Part shown: in pieces, positions 1 to 6,850 of the stretch
Position numbering within the stretch: the first letter of the stretch is position 1
Layout: each line of letters opens with the position of its first letter
Origin: Algorimicrobium sediminis
GTDB taxonomy: Bacteria; Bacteroidota; Bacteroidia; Flavobacteriales; Flavobacteriaceae
Length of the DNA stretch: 64,000 bases
Direction of reading: 5' to 3'
Assembly (NCBI RefSeq): GCF_042684585.1
Contig: NZ_JBHULS010000001.1
Coordinates: 682,001-746,000, forward strand
Notes under the pieces: model-generated
Database searches by the model: none
What the model was told of the DNA's origin: nothing
The model's input: only the letters and a program-made list of their open reading frames with translations
Program-made: the position numbers and the translations under genes

Positions 1-525
1 TTTTTCGTGAAGGGTATTTCGTAAGGCAATAATTCCCGGTATGGTTGTTTCTACAATTTTTTTGTAGGCAGCAATGTGCATGCCAGTAGGGAAGGTATCG
101 TTGGATGATTGCGATTTGTTTACATCATCGTTTGGTTGAATGGTTTTTTCGCCTTCACCTATAGTTTTACCGGCCAATTGGTGTGCCCGGTTGGCAATAA
201 CTTCGTTCACATTCATATTACTTTGTGTACCCGAACCCGTTTGCCAAATAACAAGAGGAAATTGGTTGTCGTGCATACCCGACAAGATTTCGTCGCATAC
301 TTGGGCTATTAAGTCGCGCTTTTCTTCCGAAAGTACACCTAAATCGCAATTGGTATAGGCAGCAGCTTTTTTTAAGTACGCAAAGCCATATATTATTTCA
401 AGTGGCATGGAGCCTGCCGCGCCTATCTTAAAATTGTTTCTCGACCGTTCTGTTTGGGCACCCCAAAGTTTGTCTGCCGGCACCTTAACGGTACCCATAG
501 TATCTTTTTCTGTTCTGTATGTCAT
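1..525 (-). CDS. fumC: Fumarate hydratase class II, N-terminal part (cut by window edge)
   Basis: Class II fumarase interconverts fumarate and malate in the TCA cycle in the cytosol. The 175 codons present begin at an ATG at 525 and run off the left edge in frame. The protein starts MTYRTEKDTMG and then shows the family's ADKLWGAQTERS and, further on, GSGTQSNMNVNE and KSQSSND motifs, which are substrate-binding elements of the fumarase/aspartase superfamily. The C-terminal signature loop lies outside the window, so intactness cannot be judged. No alternative superfamily member (aspartase, argininosuccinate lyase) fits the N-terminus as well. A possible -7 element on the minus strand (TAATTTTG, 556-563) lies upstream, but no convincing -33 box is seen. 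Confidence 0.95.
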   Translation of the reverse strand, partial: MTYRTEKDTMGTVKVPADKLWGAQTERSRNNFKIGAAGSMPLEIIYGFAYLKKAAAYTNCDLGVLSEEKRDLIAQVCDEILSGMHDNQFPLVIWQTGSGTQSNMNVNEVIANRAHQLAGKTIGEGEKTIQPNDDVNKSQSSNDTFPTGMHIAAYKKIVETTIPGIIALRNTLHEK

Positions 526-840
526 AATTTGGAAGAATTGAAATTAATATCGTAACAAAATTACAATTTTATTGACTAATGAACTGCTGCAATTACACAT
601 AATTATGGTATTAATGTTTTCTAAAAAATAAGACGTCTGGAAAATTTAGAAGTATTTTTAATGGCGTGTATTTTGGTAAACGCTGTGAAAACTTGATACA
701 AAAGATAGCAGGCTAATAAACCAACCAAACTAGTAGCAGGTGTAACTTTTTTTAATTTTTAGTGTGAATAAATTGCGCAACAACTATTGTAAAACTAAAC
801 TCTTTATGTTATCTTTGCAACATAACTGAAACACAAAAAC
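526..840. other. Intergenic region between divergent fumC and small membrane gene
   Basis: About 315 bases without a credible coding frame. It carries a candidate minus-strand -7 element for fumC near 556-563 and a good plus-strand promoter at 787-817 for the small gene at 841. The middle (about 570-780) is AT-rich and I see no hairpin, repeat or RNA gene in it. Confidence 0.5.
787..817 (+). promoter_or_regulatory. Bacteroidetes-type promoter for the 841 gene
   Basis: TTG at 787-789, 20 bases, then TATCTTTG at 810-817, matching the TTTG-N17-23-TAnnTTTG consensus. Transcription would begin about 824, leaving a leader of roughly 17 bases before the ATG at 841. Confidence 0.65.
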
Positions 841-1026
841 ATGTTTGAATTTGACCAATATTTAGGATTTTTAGCATTTTTAACCATTTTGACCATTGGT
901 TTTTGGTTAATGATTTTTTTATTGACATTTGTTGTACCGTATTGGCTAGGTGGTGCTTTATTGGAGCGTTTTAAAGAAATGCGCGAGGAGAAAAAAGCGA
1001 AACAACAAAAATCTTTAGAGTCTTAA
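841..1026 (+). CDS. Small single-pass or hairpin membrane protein, 61 aa
   Basis: I do not recognise a named family. The protein has a long hydrophobic stretch (about residues 9-38, with Phe, Leu, Ile and a Trp-Leu-Met core) followed by a strongly charged tail (about residues 44-61, rich in Lys and Glu, with RFKEMREEKK), so it is probably an inner-membrane peptide with a cytosolic helix. Support for it being real is good for its size: a consensus promoter 24 bases upstream, an ATG, and a strong intrinsic terminator right after the stop, making it a monocistronic unit. Function unknown. Confidence 0.72.
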   Translation: MFEFDQYLGFLAFLTILTIGFWLMIFLLTFVVPYWLGGALLERFKEMREEKKAKQQKSLES

Positions 1027-1050
1027 AAAACGTGTAACGTATATACTAAA

Positions 1051-1081
1051 ACGCCTGATTAAACAATCAGGCGTTTTTTTT
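1051..1081 (+). terminator. Intrinsic terminator of the 841 gene
   Basis: Ten-base perfect stem (ACGCCTGATT at 1051-1060 pairing with 1065-1074), four-base loop, followed by a run of T to 1081. Confidence 0.85.
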
Positions 1082-1175
1082 ATTCTTATTTTATAATTGG
1101 ATTCCTATTAATGGTAATACTGTTTTTATTGTAAAATTATAAAGTACAAGCTCTTTAAAAGGTGCGGTAAAGCGC

Positions 1176-1207
1176 AAAAAAAAACTGCCTGAATAGGCAG
1201 TTTTTTT
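1176..1207 (-). terminator. Terminator of the TonB receptor gene (bidirectional form)
   Basis: Stem CTGCCT (1185-1190) with AGGCAG (1195-1200), flanked by nine A on the left and seven T on the right, so it can end transcription in both directions. It lies just past the stop of the minus-strand gene at 1227. Confidence 0.8.
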
Positions 1208-1226
1208 GTTTATAGTTTGCATTAAT

Positions 1227-3704
1227 TTAGCCTTCAAAATCGAAGTCACCACCGTTTTGGCCGCCGCCACGGTTAGCGCGTTTCTTTTGCTGGTTGAAAC
1301 GGTAGGTAAAGGATAAGTTAATACTGCGCTCACGCCATTGGAATTCCGACTCACTGTAATAAGTATCCGTTGTGGTATTCATAATTCGTTTTCTACTATT
1401 TAGCAAATCGCTTACGTTTAAAGCAATAGAGGCATTATCATTTAAGATATCTTTACTAAAAGCCATATTTGCTGAAAATACTCCTTCGCGTTCGTTTTGT
1501 GCATCCGATGATGGACCGCGATAATTTAAGCTTGTTTGCCATTCCACAGCTCCCGGCAGGGTATATTTGTTATTTAAACGCGCAAACCAGCTGGTATTAT
1601 CGTTATCCAATGATAGCCCATTTGGTGTGGTTCCAGTAATAGACTGTCTGAAAATATTAAAGTTACTATTAATGTTCCAGTTTTTAGTTGGCTTGTAGGT
1701 AACCGTAAATTCAAAACCAAACCTATCCTCTGTAGCCAAATTAATAGGCGAGCGCTGTAATACAGGTACGAGTTCGTATAAGTTGTTTAAATCGTCAAAA
1801 TTGGGATCATTAATATTTACTGTTTGGTTGGTTTCAAAAATATAGAAATCGTCGGTTTCAAAACTTACAAAACTAAATACATCAGTAGCATGTTGGTAGT
1901 AAGCCGACCCATTTAAAGATACTTTACCAAATTTCTTGTAGTAACCAATATCAAATAAACCAGAGTAACTAGGTGCTAATTCTGGGTTACCTTTAAAAAT
2001 ATTGGTAACGCTAGCACGCGATGGGAACGGATTTATAAACCAAGATCGTGGACGCTGAATACGTCTGCTATACCCTAAAGTAATATTTTCGTCTTCGCTT
2101 ACTTCATAGCTAAGGTTTACAGTAGGGAAGAGTCCGGTGTAATCATTTTTACTATAGTCGCCACTCGTTGGCTGGTCTACGGTAATACGGGTGTTTTCTA
2201 AACGAAGACCTAATAAAAAAGAGAATTTTGAACCTATTTTACTGCCAAACTGCGTGTAGGCTGCGTTTACATATTCTCTGTAATCTAAAAAGTTAGAAAG
2301 GTTTCGGTTTATTTCAAACTGATTGGTATTATTATTTAACAACGAAACCGTATAATCTGTGTCTTGGTTGTTAAAGTTACCGCGGTATCCAGCTTCAAAC
2401 TGACTCTTTTCGCCAATAGGTAACACGTAATCGGCTTGTAATAAAATGCGTGTTTGGTCTTCTAGGGTGGTGACTTTTTCTGAATTTACGGTTTCAATAA
2501 AAACATCCGAAAATTCGTCTTCCGAGTTATCCTCGTATTGAAAATCCAATGTTAATTTATGGCCGCTGGTATTAAAGTCCTTCATAAAGTTTAATGAATA
2601 CTGTAATACTTTGTCTTTTTCACGCTCTGGATCAAATCGGTTAGTTTGCGAAATAAAATTGCCATTAGCATCAAATTGCTTTAAAACATTGGTGGTATTG
2701 CGCTCATTGTCACCATCTCTGTAAGAAACAGAACCCGTTAACGAAGCCGATTCGGTAATATACCACTCAACACCAAAATTGGTACTCAAGCCTTTTCGGA
2801 CGCGATCAAAATCGTTGGTTTCATCCAGGATATTATTTTGGTTAAAATAACGGGTGTAAGACGATGAGTTACCTGGAGCTTCACGGTAATCGTAGCTAGT
2901 GGTATTAAAAATATTTACATCGCCGGTGCGGTAATTAATATTTCCAGAAACGCCCGCCGAGTTTGGGTATCCAATGTTTGTGGTAATAGCACCATTAAAG
3001 CCCTGTAATTTGCTACGGCGTAAAATAATATTTAAGATACCAGCTGTACCTTCGGCATCATATCTAGCCGATGGCGAGGTAATAACTTCCACACGTTCTA
3101 TGGATTCTGCTGGTAATTGTCGCAGTGCGTCGGTGCTGTTTAAACCAACCAGTCCAGAAGGTTTGCCATTAATTAAAATACGAACATTTTCATTGCCTCG
3201 CAGCGATACATTGCCCTCCACGTCTACTGCAACCGATGGTACATTATCCAGTACATCACTTACGGTACCGCCTCTTACTGTTAAATCTTTACCTACGTTG
3301 TATATCTTTTTGTCCAACTTTATCTCCACCGTTGTGGTTTCTGCAATAATTTCAACTTCGTCCAAGGATTGTGCATTCTCTGCCAAGCCTATGGTCCCGA
3401 GATTTTTGTTGGCTGTTAATGTTTGGTTGGGAATGGTTAACTTATCGAAGCCTATAAACTCTATTGTAATATTGTAGGTTCCTGAAGGTACCCTTATGCT
3501 AAAGGCTCCTGTTTGGTCGGTAATACCACCGGTAACAATACGGTTTTCAGCGTTGTTAATAAAGGCTACGGTGGCGTACTCAAGTGGTGCGCTTGTTGCT
3601 TTTTCAAAAACTTTACCTGTTACGGTAACTTCTTTTTTAGTTTGTGCTGCTACATTATAAACAGTCAAAAAAATGAAAGAAAGGCTTAAAATAAGTTTAT
3701 TCAT
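1227..3704 (-). CDS. TonB-dependent receptor, outer membrane beta-barrel family (OMP_b-brl_3 type)
   Basis: The protein (825 aa) has a signal peptide (residues 1-20, ending VAAQ), a CarboxypepD_reg-like beta-sandwich (about 24-110), a TonB plug domain (about 130-220, with DVLDNVPSV, SLRGNENVRILINGKPSG and the VEVITSPSARYDAEG stretch) and a long outer-membrane beta-barrel (about 270-815). This order is that of the OMP_b-brl_3 receptors common in Flavobacteriaceae. No susD-like gene is adjacent, so it is not an obvious polysaccharide utilisation locus; the substrate is unknown. The C-terminus is unusual, ending in Arg/Gly/Asn-rich then Asp/Phe residues (RANRGGGQNGGDFDFEG) instead of a terminal barrel strand. 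It is monocistronic, with a terminator downstream and a promoter plus inverted repeat upstream. A leader of about 19 bases is expected. Confidence 0.93.
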   Translation of the reverse strand: MNKLILSLSFIFLTVYNVAAQTKKEVTVTGKVFEKATSAPLEYATVAFINNAENRIVTGGITDQTGAFSIRVPSGTYNITIEFIGFDKLTIPNQTLTANKNLGTIGLAENAQSLDEVEIIAETTTVEIKLDKKIYNVGKDLTVRGGTVSDVLDNVPSVAVDVEGNVSLRGNENVRILINGKPSGLVGLNSTDALRQLPAESIERVEVITSPSARYDAEGTAGILNIILRRSKLQGFNGAITTNIGYPNSAGVSGNINYRTGDVNIFNTTSYDYREAPGNSSSYTRYFNQNNILDETNDFDRVRKGLSTNFGVEWYITESASLTGSVSYRDGDNERNTTNVLKQFDANGNFISQTNRFDPEREKDKVLQYSLNFMKDFNTSGHKLTLDFQYEDNSEDEFSDVFIETVNSEKVTTLEDQTRILLQADYVLPIGEKSQFEAGYRGNFNNQDTDYTVSLLNNNTNQFEINRNLSNFLDYREYVNAAYTQFGSKIGSKFSFLLGLRLENTRITVDQPTSGDYSKNDYTGLFPTVNLSYEVSEDENITLGYSRRIQRPRSWFINPFPSRASVTNIFKGNPELAPSYSGLFDIGYYKKFGKVSLNGSAYYQHATDVFSFVSFETDDFYIFETNQTVNINDPNFDDLNNLYELVPVLQRSPINLATEDRFGFEFTVTYKPTKNWNINSNFNIFRQSITGTTPNGLSLDNDNTSWFARLNNKYTLPGAVEWQTSLNYRGPSSDAQNEREGVFSANMAFSKDILNDNASIALNVSDLLNSRKRIMNTTTDTYYSESEFQWRERSINLSFTYRFNQQKKRANRGGGQNGGDFDFEG

Positions 3705-3729
3705 GGATCTATTTTTGCTTTTAAGACTG

Positions 3730-3737
3730 CAAAAATA
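3730..3737 (-). promoter_or_regulatory. -7 element of the TonB receptor gene
   Basis: Reads TATTTTTG on the minus strand (CAAAAATA on the plus strand). It is 26 bases from the ATG at 3704, the usual distance for this promoter class. No clear -33 TTTG is present; that position is occupied by an inverted repeat at 3746-3765. Confidence 0.55.
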
Positions 3738-3745
3738 GGGTATGG

Positions 3746-3765
3746 TTTAACCGTAATCGGTTAAA
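3746..3765. promoter_or_regulatory. Operator-like perfect inverted repeat upstream of the TonB receptor
   Basis: TTTAACCG (3746-3753), four-base spacer TAAT, CGGTTAAA (3758-3765): a perfect 8-base inverted repeat with no T-run after it, so not a terminator. It covers about -23 to -42 relative to the expected start of transcription, exactly over the -33 region. I infer a binding site for a dimeric regulator; the regulator is not identifiable from this window. Confidence 0.5.
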
Positions 3766-3811
3766 AGTTTGTTAAATAAAAAGTAGGAAATTTAACATGA
3801 ATTCAAGCCTG

Positions 3812-4153
3812 TTACAGGATATCAAATATTAATTCTGGCGGTCTGCCAATAGCTGCTTTGTGCCCATTAATAACAATAGGACGCTCTATAAGTTTTGGGT
3901 GTGCCACCATGGCTTCAATAATTTCGGTATCGGTTAAAGTAGCCTGTTTAAAGTTTTCTTTCCAAACAGCTTCGTTTTTACGAACTAAATTAATGGGTTT
4001 AATGTTTAGCAACGCAATAATATTTTCCAATTCGGTATGCGTTAATGGTTCTTTCAGGTAGTGAACAATTTCAAAATCCTTTCCGGAATCTTCTAAAATT
4101 TTCAATCCGTTTCTGCTCATTCGACAGCGGTTGTTATGGTAAATTTTTATCAT
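3812..4153 (-). CDS. arsC: ArsC-family (glutaredoxin-dependent arsenate reductase-like) protein
   Basis: A 113 aa thioredoxin-fold protein of the ArsC/YffB/Spx family. The catalytic Cys is at position 10 in NNRCRMSRNG, matching the CxxSRN active site of E. coli ArsC, and the arsenate-binding arginines are represented in LIERPIVI and IGRPPE. The full-length enzyme would reduce arsenate to arsenite using glutathione or glutaredoxin. It starts 14 bases after prfB and is probably cotranscribed with it; there are no other ars genes nearby, so a housekeeping redox role is as plausible as arsenic resistance. Length is normal for the family (about 115 aa). Confidence 0.88.
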   Translation of the reverse strand: MIKIYHNNRCRMSRNGLKILEDSGKDFEIVHYLKEPLTHTELENIIALLNIKPINLVRKNEAVWKENFKQATLTDTEIIEAMVAHPKLIERPIVINGHKAAIGRPPELIFDIL

Positions 4154-4167
4154 TAGTCTGGTTTATT

Positions 4168-5278
4168 TTATAACTGATTGTTGTCTTCTGTTTTTTGTCC
4201 CATCATCATTAAATAGGCTTTTAAAAACGATTCGATATTGCCATCCATCACGGCATCTACATTGCCGGTTTCTTGACCGGTTCTTACATCTTTCACTAAT
4301 TTATAGGGGTGCATGACGTAATTTCTTATTTGGCTTCCCCATTCAATTTTTAGCTTATCCGCCTCAATGTCGTCGCGTTGTGCGCGTTGTTTTTGCAATT
4401 CTATTTCGTACAATTGCGATTTTAACATTTGCATTGCCCGTGCGCGGTTGTCATGTTGGGAGCGTGTTTCGCTACATGAAATTTGAATACCCGAGGGTTT
4501 GTGTGTTAGTTGTACTTTGGTTTCTACTTTGTTTACATTTTGGCCTCCGGCACCACTGGATCGGGCCGTTGTTATTTCAATATCTGCCGGATTTATAGCA
4601 ATTTCTATAGAGTCGTCCACCATTGGGTACACATAAACCGATGCAAAACTGGTATGGCGTTTGGCATTGCTATCGAAAGGCGAAATACGAACCAGCCTGT
4701 GTACACCATTCTCGCCTTTAAGCCAACCAAAGGCAAAGTCGCCTTCAATTTCTAGTGTTACCGTTTTTATACCAGCTACATCGCCCTGCTGATAGTTTAA
4801 CTCCTTCACTTTAAAGCCACTTTTTTCTGCGTACATTAAATACATACGCATAAGCATACTAGCCCAATCGCAACTTTCAGTACCGCCAGCGCCAGCGGTA
4901 ATTTGTAGAATTGCACTTAAGTTATCGCCTTCGTCTGAAAGCATATTTTTAAACTCTAATTTTTCAACTAAATCACGGGTTTGGTTATAGCGTTCAGTAA
5001 GGTCTTGGGCCGTAGCTTCTCCTTCTTTATAAAACTCATAAATAACATCCAAATCGTCGTAAAGTGTGCAAGCTTCGTCGTATTCCGATACCCATTTTTT
5101 TTTGGTTTTCAGGGTTTGCATAACCAATTCGGCTGCTTTTGAATCGTTCCAGAAATCTGGCGAAAATGTTTGTTCTTCTTCGTTTTGAATTTCAATTAAT
5201 TTGGCATCTATGTCAAAGATAGTGCCTTAACTTATCCAGGCGGTTTTTAAGATCTTTTAGCTGATCTGAAGTAATCAT
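4168..5278 (-). CDS. prfB: Peptide chain release factor 2, expressed by programmed +1 frameshift
   Basis: RF2 ends translation at UGA and UAA codons. The gene begins at ATG 5278 and reads 21 codons (MITSDQLKDLKNRLDKLRHYL) to an in-frame TGA at 5215-5213. A +1 shift at CTT-T-GAC moves into the main frame and gives about 369 aa, the normal RF2 length (E. coli 365), with LRHYLDIDAK across the junction matching LRGYLDYDAK of E. coli. The main frame carries the stop-codon-recognition SPF tripeptide (RISPFDSNAKRH) and the peptidyl-hydrolysis GGQ motif (SSGAGGQNVNK). A naive call would start at the internal ATG at 5127 and lose about 50 residues. arsC follows 14 bases downstream. The shift makes expression self-regulating: low RF2 favours frameshifting. 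Confidence 0.96.
5212..5227 (-). promoter_or_regulatory. prfB programmed frameshift site
   Basis: Minus strand reads AGG CAC TAT CTT TGA C. The CTT-TGA-C core (5218-5212) is identical to the classical bacterial RF2 shift site. The internal Shine-Dalgarno element, AGGGGG in E. coli, is reduced here to AAGG followed by CAC, with the same spacing to CTT. Base 5215 is the one skipped. Confidence 0.93.
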
Positions 5279-5293
5279 AGTATAAATTTTTAA

Positions 5294-5320
5294 CAAAAAT
5301 AAAATTAAAAGCGCCAACAA
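5294..5320 (-). promoter_or_regulatory. Probable prfB promoter
   Basis: Minus strand -7 element TATTTTTG (5301-5294) with a TTG-containing element about 16 bases upstream (5320-5318). Transcription would start near 5287, giving a very short leader of about 9 bases to the ATG at 5278. Confidence 0.5.
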
Positions 5321-5367
5321 AAAACTTAAAATGGATTAATTTTAAAGCCTTATTTAAAGGATATTTT

Positions 5368-6393
5368 ATGAAAATTGATTTACGCAGCGACACTGTTACA
5401 AAACCAACCGAAGGTATGCTACAAGCCATGATGTCTGCCAAAGTAGGCGATGATGTGTACAAAGAAGACCCAACAGTAAACATGCTTGAGGCGCGTTTGG
5501 CGGCTATGTTTGGTAAACCTAAAGCATTGTTTTTTCCTACGGGAACCATGGCTAACCAGGCAGCCATAAAATTGCATACTAACCCGGGCGACCAAGTAAT
5601 ATGCGATAAGGATGCACATATTTATCATTATGAGGGTGGTGGCGTATCTTTTAATAGTGGTGTGTCCTGTAAACTATTGGCGGGTAATAATGGTATGTTT
5701 ACAGCAGACCAGGTAGTTGCAGCAATAAATCCGCCAGATTTTTATCACAGTCCGCTTACGCGATTGGTGGCCGTAGAAAATACCGCCAACAGGGGAGGCG
5801 GCACTTGTTGGGATATAAACACGCTTAAAAGTATCCAAACGGTATGTGAAACCCATAATTTAGGATTGCATTTAGATGGTGCGCGTATTTGGAACGCTTT
5901 GGTTGCAAAAAATGAAGCCCCCGAAGATTATGGCCAGGTTTTTAATACCATTTCTGTTTGTTTAAGCAAAGGTTTGGGGTGTCCAGTAGGCTCTGTCTTA
6001 ATTGGCGATGGTCCTGTAATGGAAAACGCCATGCGCATAAGAAAAATTTTAGGTGGTGGTATGCGTCAGGTAGGCTATCTGGCAGCGGCAGGTATTTACG
6101 CCCTAGATAATCATATTACCCGTTTGGCCGAGGACCATAGCAAAGCGAAGGAGTTAGCTGCTGTTCTGGAAACACTTTCGTTTGTTAAAAAAGTGGTACC
6201 AGTTGAAACCAACATTGTTATTTTTGAATTACAACAACCAGAAACAGAGGATAGGTTCTTTAATTATTGTTTAGAAAAAGGCATCCGGTTTAGTAGTATG
6301 GGTAGCGGTAAAATGCGCCTGGTTACGCATTTGGATTATACCAGTACCATGCATGAATATGTTTTACAGGTTTTTACTAACATGGCGCTGTAG
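5368..6393 (+). CDS. ltaE: Low-specificity L-threonine aldolase
   Basis: PLP-dependent fold-type I enzyme (341 aa) that cleaves threonine or allo-threonine to glycine and acetaldehyde. It starts MKIDLRSDTVTKPT, the hallmark N-terminus of threonine aldolases, and carries GDDVYKEDPTVNMLE, the FFPTGTMANQ cofactor region, HLDGARIWNA (Asp that contacts the PLP ring nitrogen, near residue 170) and SKGLGCPVGS with the Schiff-base Lys201. Length is normal. It is transcribed divergently from prfB and ends in its own terminator. The start is the only ATG compatible with the family N-terminus. Confidence 0.93.
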   Translation: MKIDLRSDTVTKPTEGMLQAMMSAKVGDDVYKEDPTVNMLEARLAAMFGKPKALFFPTGTMANQAAIKLHTNPGDQVICDKDAHIYHYEGGGVSFNSGVSCKLLAGNNGMFTADQVVAAINPPDFYHSPLTRLVAVENTANRGGGTCWDINTLKSIQTVCETHNLGLHLDGARIWNALVAKNEAPEDYGQVFNTISVCLSKGLGCPVGSVLIGDGPVMENAMRIRKILGGGMRQVGYLAAAGIYALDNHITRLAEDHSKAKELAAVLETLSFVKKVVPVETNIVIFELQQPETEDRFFNYCLEKGIRFSSMGSGKMRLVTHLDYTSTMHEYVLQVFTNMAL

Positions 6394-6398
6394 AAAAT

Positions 6399-6427
6399 AA
6401 GCCCCAACCTATTAAGTTGGGGCTTTT
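6399..6427 (+). terminator. Intrinsic terminator between ltaE and ybaB
   Basis: Stem AAGCCCCAAC (6399-6408) with GTTGGGGCTT (6416-6425), loop of seven bases, short T-run. It sits between convergent genes and can serve both. Confidence 0.8.
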
Positions 6428-6453
6428 AAATTGTTGCTGTTTTAATCACGTTT

Positions 6454-6777
6454 TTATTTAAACATATCCAATCCAGGAATATCTGGCATACCGTCCTTGG
6501 CAACGGCAGCAATTTCGGTTTCATGTACTTTAGTGGCGCGCTCGATAGCCTTGTTTAGTGTTAAAACCAAATAATCTTCTAAAGCATCTTTGTCGTTTAA
6601 AAGTGCTTCGTTAATTTGAATGTCTTTAAGCGTTCTATTGGCTGTAATGGTAACTTTAATTTGGTTATCGGCACTTGTTTCATCCAATAAAACAGAATTT
6701 AAGCGTGCTTTAGTTTCTTCAACCTTCTTTTGGGTTTCTTTAATTTTACCCATCATACCCATTAAATCTCCAAACAT
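6454..6777 (-). CDS. ybaB: YbaB/EbfC family nucleoid-associated protein
   Basis: A 107 aa DNA-binding nucleoid-associated protein of the YbaB/EbfC family, normally a tweezer-shaped dimer. It begins MFGDLMGMMGKIKETQKKVEETKARL, the expected amphipathic helix, followed by ITANRTLKDIQINEALL (the beta-sheet dimer core) and a second helix ending in the Gly/Pro-rich PDIPGLDMFK tail typical of Bacteroidetes members. There is no dnaX or recR next to it, unlike in Proteobacteria. The upstream region holds a minus-strand TAGCTTTG element. Confidence 0.92.
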   Translation of the reverse strand: MFGDLMGMMGKIKETQKKVEETKARLNSVLLDETSADNQIKVTITANRTLKDIQINEALLNDKDALEDYLVLTLNKAIERATKVHETEIAAVAKDGMPDIPGLDMFK

Positions 6778-6801
6778 ATTTTTATCATTTTATATTTCGC
6801 A

Positions 6802-6828
6802 CAAAGCTATTTAATTTTTCTATTTTTG
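6802..6828. promoter_or_regulatory. Back-to-back -7 elements for ybaB and oligopeptidase B
   Basis: Minus-strand TAGCTTTG (6809-6802) faces ybaB; plus-strand TATTTTTG (6821-6828) faces the peptidase gene. Both match TAnnTTTG. Clear -33 boxes are not visible for either, so these are -7 calls only. Confidence 0.5.
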
Positions 6829-6850
6829 CGCCCGAAATAAATCTACTTTT

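Noticed and set aside
2974..3477. 167-codon open frame on the plus strand inside the TonB receptor gene
   Set aside because: It is antisense to a receptor with clear domain structure and has no plausible start signal or protein features; a shadow frame.
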